DNA from: Pezicula radicicola
Taxonomy: Eukaryota > Ascomycota > Leotiomycetes > Helotiales > Dermateaceae
DNA length: 64,000 bases
Reading direction: 5' to 3'
Assembly (NCBI GenBank): GCA_003008705.1
Contig: PDUO01000085.1
Span: 87,013 to 151,012, forward strand
Part shown: positions 21,801 to 34,563 of the stretch, in pieces
Position numbering within the stretch: the first letter of the stretch is position 1
Layout of the letters: each line of letters begins with the position of its first letter
Notes under the pieces: model-generated
Database searches by the model: none
What the model was told of the DNA's origin: nothing
What the model saw: the letters and a program-made list of their open reading frames with translations, nothing else
Position numbers and translations under genes: made by a program

Positions 21801-24585
21801 GATCTCTGGCAAACTTAGCGGCGGTACCTCAGCAGAGCCCTGGTAATTTTCTTAGTAGTATCTGGAGTAGTATATCGTAGTATTGTAAACAAGTATTTTA
21901 AGAATTCTTCTTTTATAGTATACTTAACTATACTAATAATTGGATAAATACTGGTTAGGAGAAATTTCCATAAATATGCCAAGTATATATTTTGAAACTA
22001 TTGTGTCGCCAAAGAATTTCTATGGTACACAGAGTAGTTTGGAGGATGCTGGTCAGCCCAAAATGGCTGAACATAAAAGGATCATCTTCCGCGATTTGAC
22101 TCCTTCTATCACCCTACCCTCGGTAGAGCCTGGCCAAAGTACTCGCTCACAGTCTCGAAGGCGGTCTCTCTTAAAAGATAGCAAAATTAGTACGAATGCG
22201 ACGCGAGCGATGTTTTCCGACATAGTGCTTACCTTAACATATCCTCTGGTTCCTAGGTTGGATCGTATAGGCCGACCTAGTGTACGAGGAAGTAGGTTCC
22301 CTGTAAAGTCAATAAGTACGGGGGCGAGATGCGAGGGGGAAACAAGTGTAGATGCATATATTCTCCAGCTTGTGGTCACTGATGTGATGGAATGGGTATG
22401 TCTTGGGGCGCTTTCTTGGGGCGCTTTCTTGGGGCTGTAAGTCGCTTTGACTTTGGGATCTTAGGCATTGTAGTTTTTGTAGAAGAGGTTTGGTGGTGGT
22501 TTGATGGTGGGTTGATAGTGGTAATCTTGCTTAGTCATCAACAATAGAACGACTTCTACAAAAGTTATCATACTTGTAAATAGGGATAAGTTACTGTTCG
22601 TACACGAGACAATTCTTCTAACCTTCTTTATCTCTTCGAATACCTGGCCTATTATTAATAGAAATCAAATTTTCGACCTATACAAGGTAATGTAGATGAT
22701 TACGATCAACTTAATCGTCAGGCAGTATTTACAGACCTCTCTCTGCTCGGAAATCGAGATCTAGGACTCTACCTCGATGTGGAATAAGCTTTATTAGGTG
22801 TACGATCCTAATACACGTTGCGTGTACTATAGTCCTTATTATCTAATACAGAGAGTATAGTAATAATTGTTGTATCTTTCTAACCTAAGATTAAAATTCT
22901 AATCTCTTAAAAAGAAGAGGTATAATATAATAAGATTAAATACTCTAGGTAGTGTAGGTAGGGGAAATGGATTACTAGATGAATTGTTTATAAACCCCCA
23001 CGACCTAGGTAGCTTCACTCTGATTTATTTCAAAGTAGAAATCTGAATATCCCAAGGTTTGAAATTTCAATGTCTTCCTTATCTACTTCCTTACTTATCT
23101 CCTATACCTCTGTGGGATATTGGAGAGAGTAAAGTTCTTACAGCTGTGATAAGTACCTATCTAGCTAACTGGTGAGATATTTGAGATACTATTACTAGCT
23201 CTTTAAAGACAATTATAAGTAAAAAAAAAGGCTTTTAGTTTCCCTCGAAGCTCCATCTCGTAAAGGTACCTTTTACTTTTATTATAAGCCCAAAGCAGCT
23301 AGGGCCAATACAGAGTAGAGAATCTTTATAGCTATTTTGATTTCTCTTAAACTTTTTATAAAGATTGTAATTAGAGATCAACTCCTATAAAAGAATGAAT
23401 GAATGTGGTATTAAGAAATGAAAAGTGGTCGAAGCTGGATAAAATATAATACTACTACAGTAGTCAACTAGATTGTACAAGTGGGTATAATTTCAATTTA
23501 GCTAATGATTGGTGAAAGCAGATTGGTTAAACCAACAATTTATTTTTATAACTTTATAAATATATAATTATCCCCCTAGTATATTAAATCAAAATCAAAA
23601 ATTATATATATACTCATAGAATTTTTATTTTCTACTATATTTTAGGAAACCAAACCCCAAGACCAGACCAATAGCTGGTATAAACTAGCTACTTCCGAAT
23701 ATAAAAGGCATGGAGATATCATAGTAATCTAAAGTATAGGCGATGATATAAGAAGCCGAAGACTAGAAAGTAAACAAGTTTACCGTATAATAGTTTTTAT
23801 AAGGAGAACATAGCTCGACAAGGGCATTGATATCTAGAAGAGAAATCTATATTATAAATCCCACTACTAAAGTATTTGAAGCAGAACTAAGTATTGCGTA
23901 TCTATAAAAGAGTTATAGGAGTTATAGCCACCCCTCTAGAAAAGTGTTCATACTTCCTGACCCTACGAAGGAGAAGACGAGAACATATACGTACCACCAG
24001 CTGGGTAACTCGTTGTATTCGAGTATCAATTTATAGTAGGAATCGAGATCTAGATCATCCTTATTTCGTTTCTCCTACTTACACAGCTGTAGTGAGAGTG
24101 AGAAGTGTTACGAGGACCTTCATGATGTATTGTGTTGTGGTTTACAATCTTAAGGATTTAAATCGACTATTTATAAAGTAAAGGTTATAGATCTTAAAGT
24201 CCAAGACCACGAATCCTCCTCTCTTGTAGTGAGCTTAATTGTGTACTTCTAATTACTATTCCTCTGCGACTTACGGAACTAGAACATTTCTGTTTTTATA
24301 TCATAAAGAGCCCTAATGAGATTTTGGTCTCTGCCTAGTATTTCTATAATTTCGTCTTTCTGCTAGTCCAACGTAAGAGGCGATATAGTTTTGAAAAGTA
24401 TATAAGCCGTTGAAACTATACAAAGAGATATCATCTTGATGAAATATATTGACGGCATAGGCAATTGCCGTCAAGTCGCTACCATTAGTACCCACTGGAA
24501 ATGTTCCGCCGCTTGAAAAAGAATCTCTTAATGTATAAAGTTATAAAATTAAATAATATTATATAAAAAAAATATTACTTATAAA
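21801..24585. other. AT-rich intergenic debris; no supported gene
   Basis: Open frames at 21940-22440 and 23894-24181 have no domain, no splice logic and low-complexity surroundings. A short 13-bp tandem repeat lies at 22402-22435. TA-dinucleotide-rich composition suggests RIPed repeats of unknown origin. Confidence 0.4.
22402..22435. repeat. 13-bp tandem repeat, 2.6 copies
   Basis: CTTGGGGCGCTTT occurs twice perfectly and a third time partially. Confidence 0.85.
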
Positions 24586-24705
24586 CTTCTCAGGATCAGC
24601 CTCGGCGGCAGCACCACCAGCAGCACCACCAGTAGCTGGGGCGGCACCACCGGCACCACTAGATGGAACAGAAGCCAACTTGTTTGAAGCCTCAGAGATT
24701 AACTG
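24586..24705 (-). pseudogene. Fragment of 60S acidic ribosomal protein P2
   Basis: The minus strand reads LISEASNKLASVPSSGAG followed by a Gly/Ala-rich tail (GAAPATGGAAGGAAAEADPEK). This closely matches the hinge and Ala/Gly linker of fungal ribosomal stalk protein P2, which normally continues into a charged tail ending GFGLFD. Neither the helical N-terminal dimerisation domain nor the terminal peptide is visible nearby. An AG acceptor precedes the first codon, so this may be one exon of a duplicated gene. The surrounding sequence is strongly AT-rich, whereas this exon keeps its GC-rich codons. Confidence 0.5.
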
Positions 24706-25504
24706 TAGTATTTATTAGACAGTAGGTCTCCTCTTGGGCTGTAAAACACATTGTTGTAGTTGTAAGAGGTGGTCTATAGTCTCATCAATGAGCCCCTTAG
24801 ATCTTCCTCAAATGTTTTCTTCTTCTATACAATCGTAGTAATGTAGTCTACAAGTCTTTCATATATATCTTTGCCATCTTCCCACCATTCTAGAACCTCG
24901 TCTCTAGATTTGGCATCAAGATTGAAGAGGTAGGAGGCGCCTATGATAGATGTTGCGATATAGCTTAAGAGAGAGAGGGCTGGAAGGACGGCGATGCTGA
25001 CCTCGTTAAGTTTAAAGACGGAATTGAAGGTTTCGTTAATATCCACAACCGGTGCTAGAAATGCTCTAGCTTCTGTATATTATTATTGGGTAAAGAGTAT
25101 TCACTTCCGTCTAGTGTCAGAGATTCTCCTAATTTTGTTATTAATAAATAAAAATATCTTATAGATCTAAAGATATAACATAAAATAAGTCAGTAAATAT
25201 AGATACTAGATATTAGTAGAGTTGTACCAAGATACTCTAAAATAAATATTATTTTTTTCTGTTAAGAAAAGTATTGTTGGTACACAAAGATAAAAGCCTC
25301 TTCAATCAATTAAATAGTACTTGAAAACAAAAGTTAAGTGATGCCTAAAGTAATAAGCCAAGCCAAGCTTGAGGTTAGCTGGGACTGTCAATAGCTTGGC
25401 TAGCTCCCACAATAAAACCTCCTAAATATACCAACCAGGAACCGGTAAGCAAAGAACCCCGCCCTATTCTTTATAAATAATTGTCTGTCAGCTGTAAAAC
25501 TATA
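24706..25504. other. AT-rich stretch with one unexplained minus-strand frame
   Basis: A frame at 24825-25046 (minus) encodes 73 residues with one hydrophobic helix (LPALSLLSYIATSIIGASYL) and an acidic amphipathic tail. I cannot assign it. The rest is AT-rich with no feature. Confidence 0.35.
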
Positions 25505-25770
25505 GAATTATTTAAGTAGGAATCCAACGACTAGGACCGAGTCTTTACCGACTAAAGATAACAACCAATAAACTACTTGTAGTCCATTTCTGCCGTCCTT
25601 GAGCATTCCCAGAGTCAGAGTACCACTCGGCGCAATCAATGTATTGTTGAATTGAACCTTTTTAATACTCTCTTGTAAAATTAGAAGGTCGGTAGTATTG
25701 ACTAAATAGTAATCCTTGAAATTGGAATTATAAGTGAGGTTAAAGGGTGATTGACTACGACTTTGTTGTC
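25505..25770 (-). pseudogene. Unidentified coding remnant without a start codon
   Basis: An uninterrupted minus-strand frame of about 88 codons has protein-like composition (FNLTYNSNFKDYYLVN, then TTDLLILQESIKKVQ), ends in TAA and lacks an ATG. It is bordered by AT-rich sequence. It may be an exon of an oxidoreductase-like gene, but I could not recognise the family. Confidence 0.28.
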
Positions 25771-27272
25771 TAACACACCCTTGATTTTACGACAGCTCTG
25801 AATGATGTTAAATAGCAATAAGAATCAATTTACGTGCTGGAATCAAGGTCAAATTGATGTACAGTATAAATTAATTGGAAGTAATCATTTTAATTAGGCT
25901 AAGCGAGTCAAACTACTCAATTCAAGCACCGAAGTAACTTACTAAAATTAAGTGAGTTGCTCGAATTAAGTTGATTACCCAAGTTCCGGGTAGATTGACC
26001 TCTGTGAATTCGGCCGAAGTTCAGTAACCAAGTTAGTAGGTATTGGTAGCCGGACCACCAATTTCTTACAAAGTCTTAAATAAAGTTTATACTATCTAGT
26101 ACATAAGTGAAATATTGTTGTATCAGCTCTGACCCTCAGACTTCATCTGTCAACTAGATTGCGCTGTAGTAGATTAGAAGGTACTAAGCCACAAAGTGGT
26201 CTCTGCAATAGTTTTTATTAGTAGATAAGTAACCTTAGGTTTACTAATAAGTTCTTACTAAATTATTACTCGTTAATATAACTAATAAAGAATCAACGCA
26301 ATGTGACGAGCAAGGGCAAGAACAAAGTTGGAGGTCAAGAAGTTAAGAACGAGTTTAGGGAGGAAACCAAGGGTGTTAAATCGAGCCAGAGACAAATGGG
26401 ACAGAGAGCGACAAACTTGAAGATCCACAAAGTGGTGGAACTGGATCTATGGCCAGTATACGCTATTGGTCCTCTATTTCAGATTCCCAAATCACCTCCA
26501 AAAGCCTAACAATAACGTAGCAGTATGTGACACACACTCCCTTTAGTAATCTAGTGGCTCTAACAAGTTTTAAAAGATGGGATTGTACAGGCTTTAGAAA
26601 ACTTACCTAGAAATTGACGGTCATAATGGTCAGTAAATGAGTTTTGTAGCTTAGAAGGAAAGCAAACCTACTTATGTACATCACTAGCCACGATTGTAAG
26701 TAGATGTCAAAATGCTAGAATATCTACTTCTAACTCGTAAATTGTACAACCATACCAGCTAGAATGCTGCCGAGACTCCCAGCCATAGGTGTGCTAACAC
26801 CGAAGAACCCTAAAGAAAGATTACGCATTCTACCTAGATAGAAGGAATTTTATACCACGTCCTTAATCGAACAGGCTATCACCTCTATAAACTATCGGTA
26901 GAGAGGGGTGCGAGATGATAGAGATAAAGAGGAGGTGGAGGAGAAACAGCTATAGCCACCTATCCACTTTTGAATCAAGTTTTCTCGTCTTTTATCGTTC
27001 CTCCACACTACCCTAACATACCAAAACTAGCCCACCTGTTCATCCTTTATTGAAAATTCGTACATTGTCTCTACACTGGCTTCTAATAGTGTTAGCTTAT
27101 CCAGCTCCGGTCAGGGCTGCTTATTAGAAGAGTTTATTAGTTAGGCCAGACCAAAGGTTTTGGTTACACTTAGTCCCATTAGCTTTAGTGCTGCATATGC
27201 CACTAAAATCTTACTTGCGCAAATCTCATTCTACAAGCAGGACTTCGGTCTACTTTTTCTAAATTATGCTGG
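25771..27272. other. AT-rich intergenic debris
   Basis: A short frame at 26303-26509 has no supporting motif. I see no RNA gene or defined repeat. Confidence 0.4.
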
Positions 27273-27629
27273 TCATCTCAACGCAATCTGTTGGATATAG
27301 ATCCTTAGACCCCCTAGCATGGTGGCCATCACTAGGATCTGACATTGTATTCGAAGACGTAACAATGCGCTACGTACCGTGATTAGGATTGCCGCAATGT
27401 AGATGATAGAAACCGAAGCTTCTGGGTATGGACGACTAGTTTCTGGATCCCGCTTATAGGTATGGATTATACGACGGACGAGTGGTTCGCCGAAGACGCC
27501 AAGGATGGTTCCTGTTCCAATTCCAAGGAACGCGAGCCCCGTAAAGCCTGCCCACCAGGCACGGAGACCTTGAGAATTTCGGGGGCTGTTTTGTTGCTTT
27601 CCTCTTTTTTGCGGAATTGCGGTTGACAA
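27273..27629 (-). pseudogene. MFS transporter fragment (central loop and helices 7-8 region)
   Basis: Minus-strand residues beginning near 27560 read GFTGLAFLGIGTGTILGVFG, then EPLVRRIIH, RDPETSRPYPEASVSII and YIAAILITV. This matches the segment just after the central loop of fungal DHA1 polyamine/drug transporters, the same region as SPAVAG/LPFLSIG in the intact gene at 3941-6027. The match ends at about 27350 where the frame is lost. No N-terminal helices or motif A are nearby, so this is a fragment. Confidence 0.7.
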
Positions 27630-29568
27630 GTAATCTTTTTTTGCTTCGATTCTTCTCGCTTGATTTCGGTTATAGAAGCTGGATGTGCTGGTTCGTACTA
27701 GTTTTATACTTAAGACACTCGTTTTTCGGAGTATCGGCGATGATAAGTTCTATTTGAACTCTATTAGTACATAGTCTCCAATTGGGAAGTGCAGAAGCCG
27801 GGCTCCCAACCTGCGGAAATTCTCGAGAACATTATGAGTCTACATGACTAGGACAGCAGTCGGCATATCACTGTCATAATAAACTCCACTAACAGAGCTC
27901 CACTAAGAAGATTTACATATGCATCATCAGGCTTGAGTCGTTTGATAATCTCACGGGATATCCCATTTCACCGTAGCCATCGGGCATACATTCCATGGAG
28001 TCGGAGAGCTTCCGTTTCTTGGATACTTCTAGGTCTGGAGAAATAAAAGTCGCGAAGAACTTTAATGTGGACTGACAAGTACAGGGCCAGGTCGGGGACG
28101 CCGGGAAATGCACGCCAGGGAAAGAACTACCCAAATTGCGGCATCTAAGAACCTAACGTAACACAAACAAAATTTACTATTTTCCGGAGCACAAATCCGA
28201 TCAATTTAGATGACAGGCCACTTCACCAAGTGTGGGCTTGCCCATAAGTGGAGGCAATCGTCGATATGAGCCAACGAAGGGTCTTCTAGCCGGCCTCTCC
28301 TATTCGATCGATTCGATGGACTTTGCGGGACGGGATAATGGAAGATACTTGGGATACGGTAGTTGCAGGACCTTCTCCGCCTCATTGGATATGCCGTGTG
28401 AAAAGTTCTCTTGCGGTCGTAACCACTTCTCTTCTGCTCTATCGGAGGAGCAATAGAAGTACGCCAATGTACTATACTCTAGGAGTTGTTTTAGTCGTTC
28501 AATAACAGCAGCTACAATGTTTGTTAAGCGAAGCGACCACAGCTAACTTGTTACTTGCACTATCGTTAACGAAGGTCGTCGAACTATAGAATACAATAAT
28601 GTCGATACCGTACATCTGTTGTCCAAGTATAACTACGAATAAGGCTATAAGCTAGTCCTAGTTGATCCGATAACTGAGGTTGTGTTGGATGCTAGGAATG
28701 GGATGGAAGAAAGTTGTACTGGCGGCAGAGCTACCGCTAGTCGTCGATGGCAGAGAGCTTAGAGTAGTGGTCGAGATAGTCTTATGGACTTTGTTTGTCA
28801 ACAAACAAATGTAAAACACCGGGACAAAGAAACCAGGCACTATTTACTATCTTTTGTGACACTGTCTAAAAATCTTGACTTTAACTTTAACTTGGTAGTA
28901 GATCAAATAGCCTTTTATTCCTGAGATATTCTACTTCATAGCTTTATACACAGATATAGATTTTGATTCACCGCTTAAATCAGACTATGACATGACCCTT
29001 TCTACACCAACGAGGAACACATGAACGCAAATACAATTTTACTGTATTGCCGCTGCGCCCCCAGCTCGAGAAACCGATTTAAAAGACGACTTGGGACTCG
29101 AGAATAGGAACGACAACAAGAATATAATAGCTATAGATATCGATAACGACAATAATGCTCTAATTTTCAACAAAAGCAACAATATCAATGACAACAATGC
29201 TAACAATGATAGCTCCTACGACTCTAGTATTTCATTGAGCATTGATGACAAAAGCAGTGATGATTCCCTCGAATATTTGGAGAGAGAGTATGTTGTAGAA
29301 AGAATCCTTGAATGGCAAGTAGATAGTGTAAGTACTATGCGAAGACAATGATATACCTATACCTCCGATATAAACCAAAGAAAGGTTACATATCAAGCTT
29401 GTACACAATTACCACTAAAAGTTCATACCTTACTCCTAGTTTTCAATATTGGATTTCGCCGTCTCAAGCCCTATTTCTAGCTAGGCTATAGATGCGAGAA
29501 ATAGGCTCCCTCTCATTAAATTCTTACCCGTTCCCTATACAAATCGGATACTTTACCACAGCTTTTAG
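27630..29568. other. Mixed intergenic sequence; no supported gene
   Basis: Frames at 27913-28134, 28232-28505 and 28658-28840 show no domain. The frame at 29091-29351 (plus) is Asn/Asp-rich and ends with EYVVERILEWQ, vaguely like the first strand of a chromodomain, but it starts only at TTG and is cut off, so I do not annotate it as a gene. Confidence 0.35.
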
Positions 29569-29912
29569 TCATTGATTCCGCGTAGTAGTTGTACGCAACA
29601 GGCCTCGAGCACACAGCAAGTCATCTTTTGGGGCATGGGAAAGCGCAGCCACCCAGTGATTGGCCGGCCGCTGACGGACAACCGGGCGGTTCAGAGACCC
29701 AAAACGGGGTTTTCCGTCCAGCCTGTGCTTATGGAAACGGGCACAGCCCTTTCGTAGGAAATGATCTTGGTCGTTTTTGACAGATGGGAATGATGAAACC
29801 TGAAATTTGAATTGCATTGCCTTCGGATCTTGAACTGCATCCTGGGCGCTGTTGAGTCAAACAGGTAATCCCTGCTCCCGGGTTTCTTGCCGGAGCTTGG
29901 CAATGCCAACAT
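29569..29912. other. GC-richer island inside AT-rich debris
   Basis: This segment is clearly richer in G+C than its flanks and has overlapping short frames on both strands, none recognisable. It may be an inserted unmutated fragment. Confidence 0.35.
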
Positions 29913-29995
29913 TACCGAGATACAACCTCATGTTTTCTCCGCCGATTTGATATCACCGGTTCGTAACTATGGGCACTGATAGTAGGCGGTGTTTT

Positions 29996-30080
29996 CTGAT
30001 ATATAGTACAGAACAGTACAATCGAACAGCCCTCCCCTCGGAGTTCCCAAGCCTCCGTGGGTCTCCCTGTACTATATCAG
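29996..30080. repeat. Short inverted repeat with 14-16-bp arms
   Basis: CTGATATATAGTACAG at 29996-30011 faces CTGTACTATATCAG at 30067-30080, an imperfect inverted pair (2-nt length difference) around a GC-rich core of about 55 bp. It could be a tiny MITE or simply a hairpin. Confidence 0.5.
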
Positions 30081-31009
30081 TACAGGAGATCTTATTTCAG
30101 CTACCTATTCAGCGCTCAGTTCGGATGGAAATAGAGACGAACAAAAGGACGGAAGTCTAAATACTGTTCCATCCCTTCCTTGAAACATGATGGGTTAATA
30201 GCTTTAACAGCTTTGGAGACGGTGATACTATTGTTATTACTGTTGTAGGTGTACAGCTATCACAGCTTCGAGGAGATAATAGGAAATTTATTGGTACTGT
30301 TCCCCCTTGTACAAGATATAAGAGGATACCGATGGGAGACACTGATTGAGCTATCGACTTACCGCCCTAATTTCAGTGGTTCATCATCTCACCTCTCCCC
30401 TACCTCTGCCTTTCTCTCTGATATCAATGCTCGATGCCGCAAGCCTCCAAGTACCGTTGGTACCATCCTCTATCGTTGATGATTTTACCTAAATCATCTT
30501 TCGTTCTATACTTTTTAAGTGTGTTTTCCTTGTCTAATCGCTATTCGTTATATTCCTACCAATTTCTAGCTGTCGCGTTCGATGGAACACATTCTTTGTA
30601 CTTCCTACTCCTCTCTTGTCAAGTTTTATTTCTCGCTAAGCCCTTATTCTTATTAACGTTGAGACATCTCTGATATATCTCCAGCAATGAGTTTCTGCCA
30701 AGTCCTGTCATACTTAGTGGTGTAGCCGATGAACAGACGAGGCGAGATCTGTATTCCCGCCCCTTTTAGTATCGAACTAACTTGGTATAACGATGTAGGA
30801 TTATACCTGGTTTCCTTCGGGGCACTGGTTTCTAGAATTCCATTGTGTAGGAGAGTCGGGAAGATGTATCAGGGTAAGTCCGTTTCTACCAGCATTCATG
30901 TTATATAACCGGCTTCCTAAAATATATATTTCCAGAGCTTCATACGTTTCCCCCTTTCCACCTACAACATCAACGACCACTTACCTCCTCACCTACCAAC
31001 CTTTGAGGT
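30081..31009. other. Intergenic, pyrimidine-rich plus strand; no supported gene
   Basis: Short frames at 30249-30673 have no family match. Nothing else recognised. Confidence 0.4.
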
Positions 31010-32091
31010 GGTCAAGCCATAGTCGAGTATAAGAGGGTCTACGATACTCTGTAGCTCATCTTGGCCATTTTCATCGCTCTCATAGCCACCTACTCCAACA
31101 CCGCTCTCCTCTACGTCTTCTTGGGAGGTACCCTAGGCATTACCTACTCTTCGGTCTTCAACCCCAACACCATCGTCTTAATACTCATTATCTCAAATTC
31201 TACTTTTTTCCATCTTTTTCGCATTCCCATCATCGTACCCCAACGGAAAGTCTCCGTTCCCTGCATTAGATCTCCACCTTTGTTTACATCTACTACATAG
31301 ACAGATACATCCAGTATCATCCTAATTTCTCCGATAAATTTATATAGCATCATTCAACTTTTGAGAAAATCCTCCTTACTTCCGCCTTCCATAATTACAC
31401 TCTTGTAGAGGTGAGTCTTCGTCTCCTTTCATCCTATACTAAATCAGATGAACTTATATAAACTCATTTTCTCTACCTTGTTGTCTGATAGTACTTTACT
31501 CGACTCTGGGACTTCGTCTACATTCCGTGGACCAGCGATCTATATGGTGTAAACGGTCTTCGGCTCTCGGACAACAAGATCCAACGTAAACAACGAAAGA
31601 AGATATATCCCAGGATCCTCTACATACTTTATGTCCTCGGGCTTGGCTATATAGTCGGTGCCACCGTTACCCTCTTCTGGTTCGATTAGGAGTACCTCCT
31701 CTAGGCCCAGCCCGCCATCCTACTATAGCTACACTTCGGTTTCCTTTTAGCCCAGACCTTCCTCTCTCCTATCATACACCGCCCGAATTACAAGAAAGAG
31801 AAGGTGGATGTCAGGAGAATGAGAAGGCATTGGTGGATAGTAACGAGTACTATATTCATCTTCGTAGTCTTATCCTCGGCCGCACTACCTCTCCTCTCCA
31901 TCTTCTACCTAGACCTATAACCCATCGTATAGTTCATCTTCTATGAAATTCTCGCCCTATAGACTCTTCTCCAGACTATCACCTTTAGACGTCGGAAGCT
32001 GAAGGAGCCCACGGATACGGAGAGTAGGGATGGAGACATTGAGGCAGGACTGGAAAGACATAATTCAGTAAGTGATCCTGATGATACATAA
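31010..32091 (+). pseudogene. RIPed multi-pass membrane protein relic, family unknown
   Basis: A protein-like frame can be followed on the plus strand in blocks. Two hydrophobic helices come first (LILAIFIALIATY, ALLYVFLGGTLGITYSSVF), then a loop with YYIDRYIQYHPNFSDKF and LWDFVYIPWTSDLYGVNGL. A basic stretch (IQRKQRKKIYPR) follows, then a further set of helices (ILYILYVLGLGYIVGATVTL and FIFVVLSSAALPLLSIFYL) and a charged cytosolic tail ending at TAA 32089-32091. Between about 31500 and 32091 the frame is indel-free but has at least six TAG/TAA codons at positions expected to be Trp or Gln. I do not recognise the family; it looks like a fungal integral membrane protein with seven or more helices. 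Confidence 0.55.
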
Positions 32092-34563
32092 GTATTCTTT
32101 CCTCCTGTTCTCTATGTCTTCGTTACTCAATACATTATCCAGGATTGGCGGGGTCCCGCTAACAAACTTACCTACTCGTAATGGCCAGGTTCTGTAGATC
32201 CTCAGTTGTCCACCCTATAATTGCCTATTTCTAACAATAGTACACAGGAAATCTACGTCGAACACTACTTATACCACTGTCGTCGGTAGTATAACGGATA
32301 CCAAGCCAGATAGTAATCCCAAATCATTGGAGATAGAGACAACAAGTATATACATCCCCAGCTCGTAAAGGAAGCTCCACGGTTTAAACGGCTTTATATA
32401 GGTAAGCTAGCTCGGTCTCTACCTATAATATAGAAGTCCAGAGTCCATCGACATCCTCATTCTATAGCTATCGAGACGAGCTCGAGACGCGCAGTAGGTA
32501 TATACCCTAATTATACAGGGGGCTCTACGATTCTAATGAGTTTATCTAGGCAAGAGAGGTCGTCCTCCACTTTTGTTATATACGACGATAGTCCAACGGA
32601 CCTCAGGCCACTACCCAGAGAGGTTTAGCCGTTTTTCCCTCCAATATTCATCCTGTATATCCACTTTATTATATACTAGTATTACCGATTCTGACGGCTG
32701 TGTATAGCAAAGGAAGATCAAGCTCTACTGTTGCCATCTACAAGTATAATGGTAGTCCAACGGGCTTAGATATCGAAGAGAATAGCAGTAGGTATATAAC
32801 TCATCATGGAGTAGGTCTTCGTAATTCTAATGGTTACTCTATAGAAAGTCTATATTCGGAGAAAAGAGTTTAGTACAACACCTTTCGAACACCGAGTACG
32901 TCTCTTCTATTGAAAACAGTTAGTTGTTATTCTGACCAAACTCTGTAGAGATGGTCCACCTACGTATACCGATCTTCCTGAATTGGTTCAACCTGTCCAG
33001 GGTTCTCTCAATGCGCCTTCCCTTTATCAAGTAGACATTGTATCGATTTATACTAAATCAAGTCCAGGGTACGTTAGATGATTATAAGTAATGTATATGA
33101 TTTTGTTTTTGTTTTCAGCGGGACCATTGCTAGCTCGAGTAGTAGTGTTAGAACAAGGACGGATGAAAGTACTCGGTACATCGTTTTACTCACTGCCCTC
33201 TCGTCTATTCTTATTATCTAAATTTTTAGAGACAATGATTTCTAGGTGTATACCTGCCCTCGAACCATATAACTCATGATAGATTGAAGTGTACATCCAC
33301 GGTATCCAGAGCTACAGAGTCGTTGTTGTATTCGAGTATCTAAGAACCAAGAGGAGAGACAGAGTTCTATATGGTAAGGACTCCGTAGAAAACCCCCCAC
33401 AAATACATACAATGGTTGTTCAGACTGAAAGATTAAGGACGTTGTACAATAGATTATAATTCTACGGCTTCATTTTCCAGTCAGCGATTCTCTGTATTTA
33501 TTAAGCTAGACTTAGACTTACGTTTATGAAGATGATCCCCGGCACTAGACCCGTATTATTGTATTTCCCTTGTTTATTTATATTTATTTTACTTTCCTAG
33601 TCTTTTCAAGAGAGTTTATACAGATTCTTACTCATATTTTTACTATTTCTCATTCCACAAAGGAGGATGTTCTACTCACGAGGTATTAAATATATTAATT
33701 ATAGATATTAATTGAGAGGTGTAGCTTAATATGAGAAAACTCCAAGGTAAGTAAGCTAGATACCAGGTATACATTCATTCGTCTTTCTCGACTACTAATT
33801 TGAACGATGATATTGAGGCTCAACGGTGGTTGCTGAGGTCGACAAATATCTAGTATATGATAGAAATATTGTTATCTATGGTTAAATACACTAGTGATAT
33901 TTCTCGACCTTACTACTTTACTTAACCAGGTATTCCAAGTGTCGAGGATTGTACAAGTCGTGAGTACTGGTCAGGAGAAACAGAGATCTGACTATGTCTC
34001 ACTTGTTATAGAATTTACGATAGCCAAAGATGGCCAGGCAGCGAGTATAGGCAGCCCAACAGTCTTTATTCATAGATCTCACCTCAGCTCTTCGAGTTAA
34101 CACCGATTTTTTTTTTCATCCACTTTTATTCAACAGAGGTAACAAATCAACAAACATACACAATCGTAACAGACAAAATGCAACATACAACAAGGCTAAA
34201 GACAAAATTTCATAAGTGATATCGTACGACGCGCAAGTGAGACAAAGCCTAATAGTACGTAATCAACGAGCAGATCATTAACTATGTGGCTAATGTGACG
34301 AGGATGACGAGGAGATGGGTTCGAGAAAAGAGTATATCGTTCATGAATGAGTGTCAGAAAAAGGGGGAAGTCGCAGAAGAATTTCTTTGTATGGTTTTAT
34401 CAAGGTAAAAGTTAAATAAAAGCCAAACCAAACACACCGAGCCGTAACTAGAACCAGGCAAGCGGAAACACACGTTAAGAGGTCGTAATGAAAGCCACAA
34501 TGAGGACTAGAGAAGAAAATTCAGTTAAGTATTGGAGATCACCCTCGACTCAACTCACCTAGC
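32092..34563. other. RIPed sequence of unknown origin
   Basis: A degenerate plus-strand frame around 32245-32420 (EIYVEHYLYHC, NKYIHPQLVKEAPRFKRLY) looks derived from a protein, but I cannot name it. Two imperfect direct copies of a segment of about 60 bp start at roughly 32495 and 32795 (both GCAGTAGGTATATA...ATTCTAATG). No intact gene is seen. Confidence 0.35.

Noticed and set aside
21830..21845. Short GAGCCCTGGTA match to the arm of the MITE at 6490
   Set aside because: Only 11 bases agree and no second arm is nearby, so chance similarity is likely.
21940..22440. 166-codon plus-strand open frame
   Set aside because: No domain, no splice context, ends in a tandem repeat translation, and a long frame is also open on the other strand.
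29091..29351. Asn-rich protein ending in a chromodomain-like EYVVERIL
   Set aside because: There is no ATG, the match covers only a few residues, and Asn/Asp-rich frames arise easily in AT-rich DNA.
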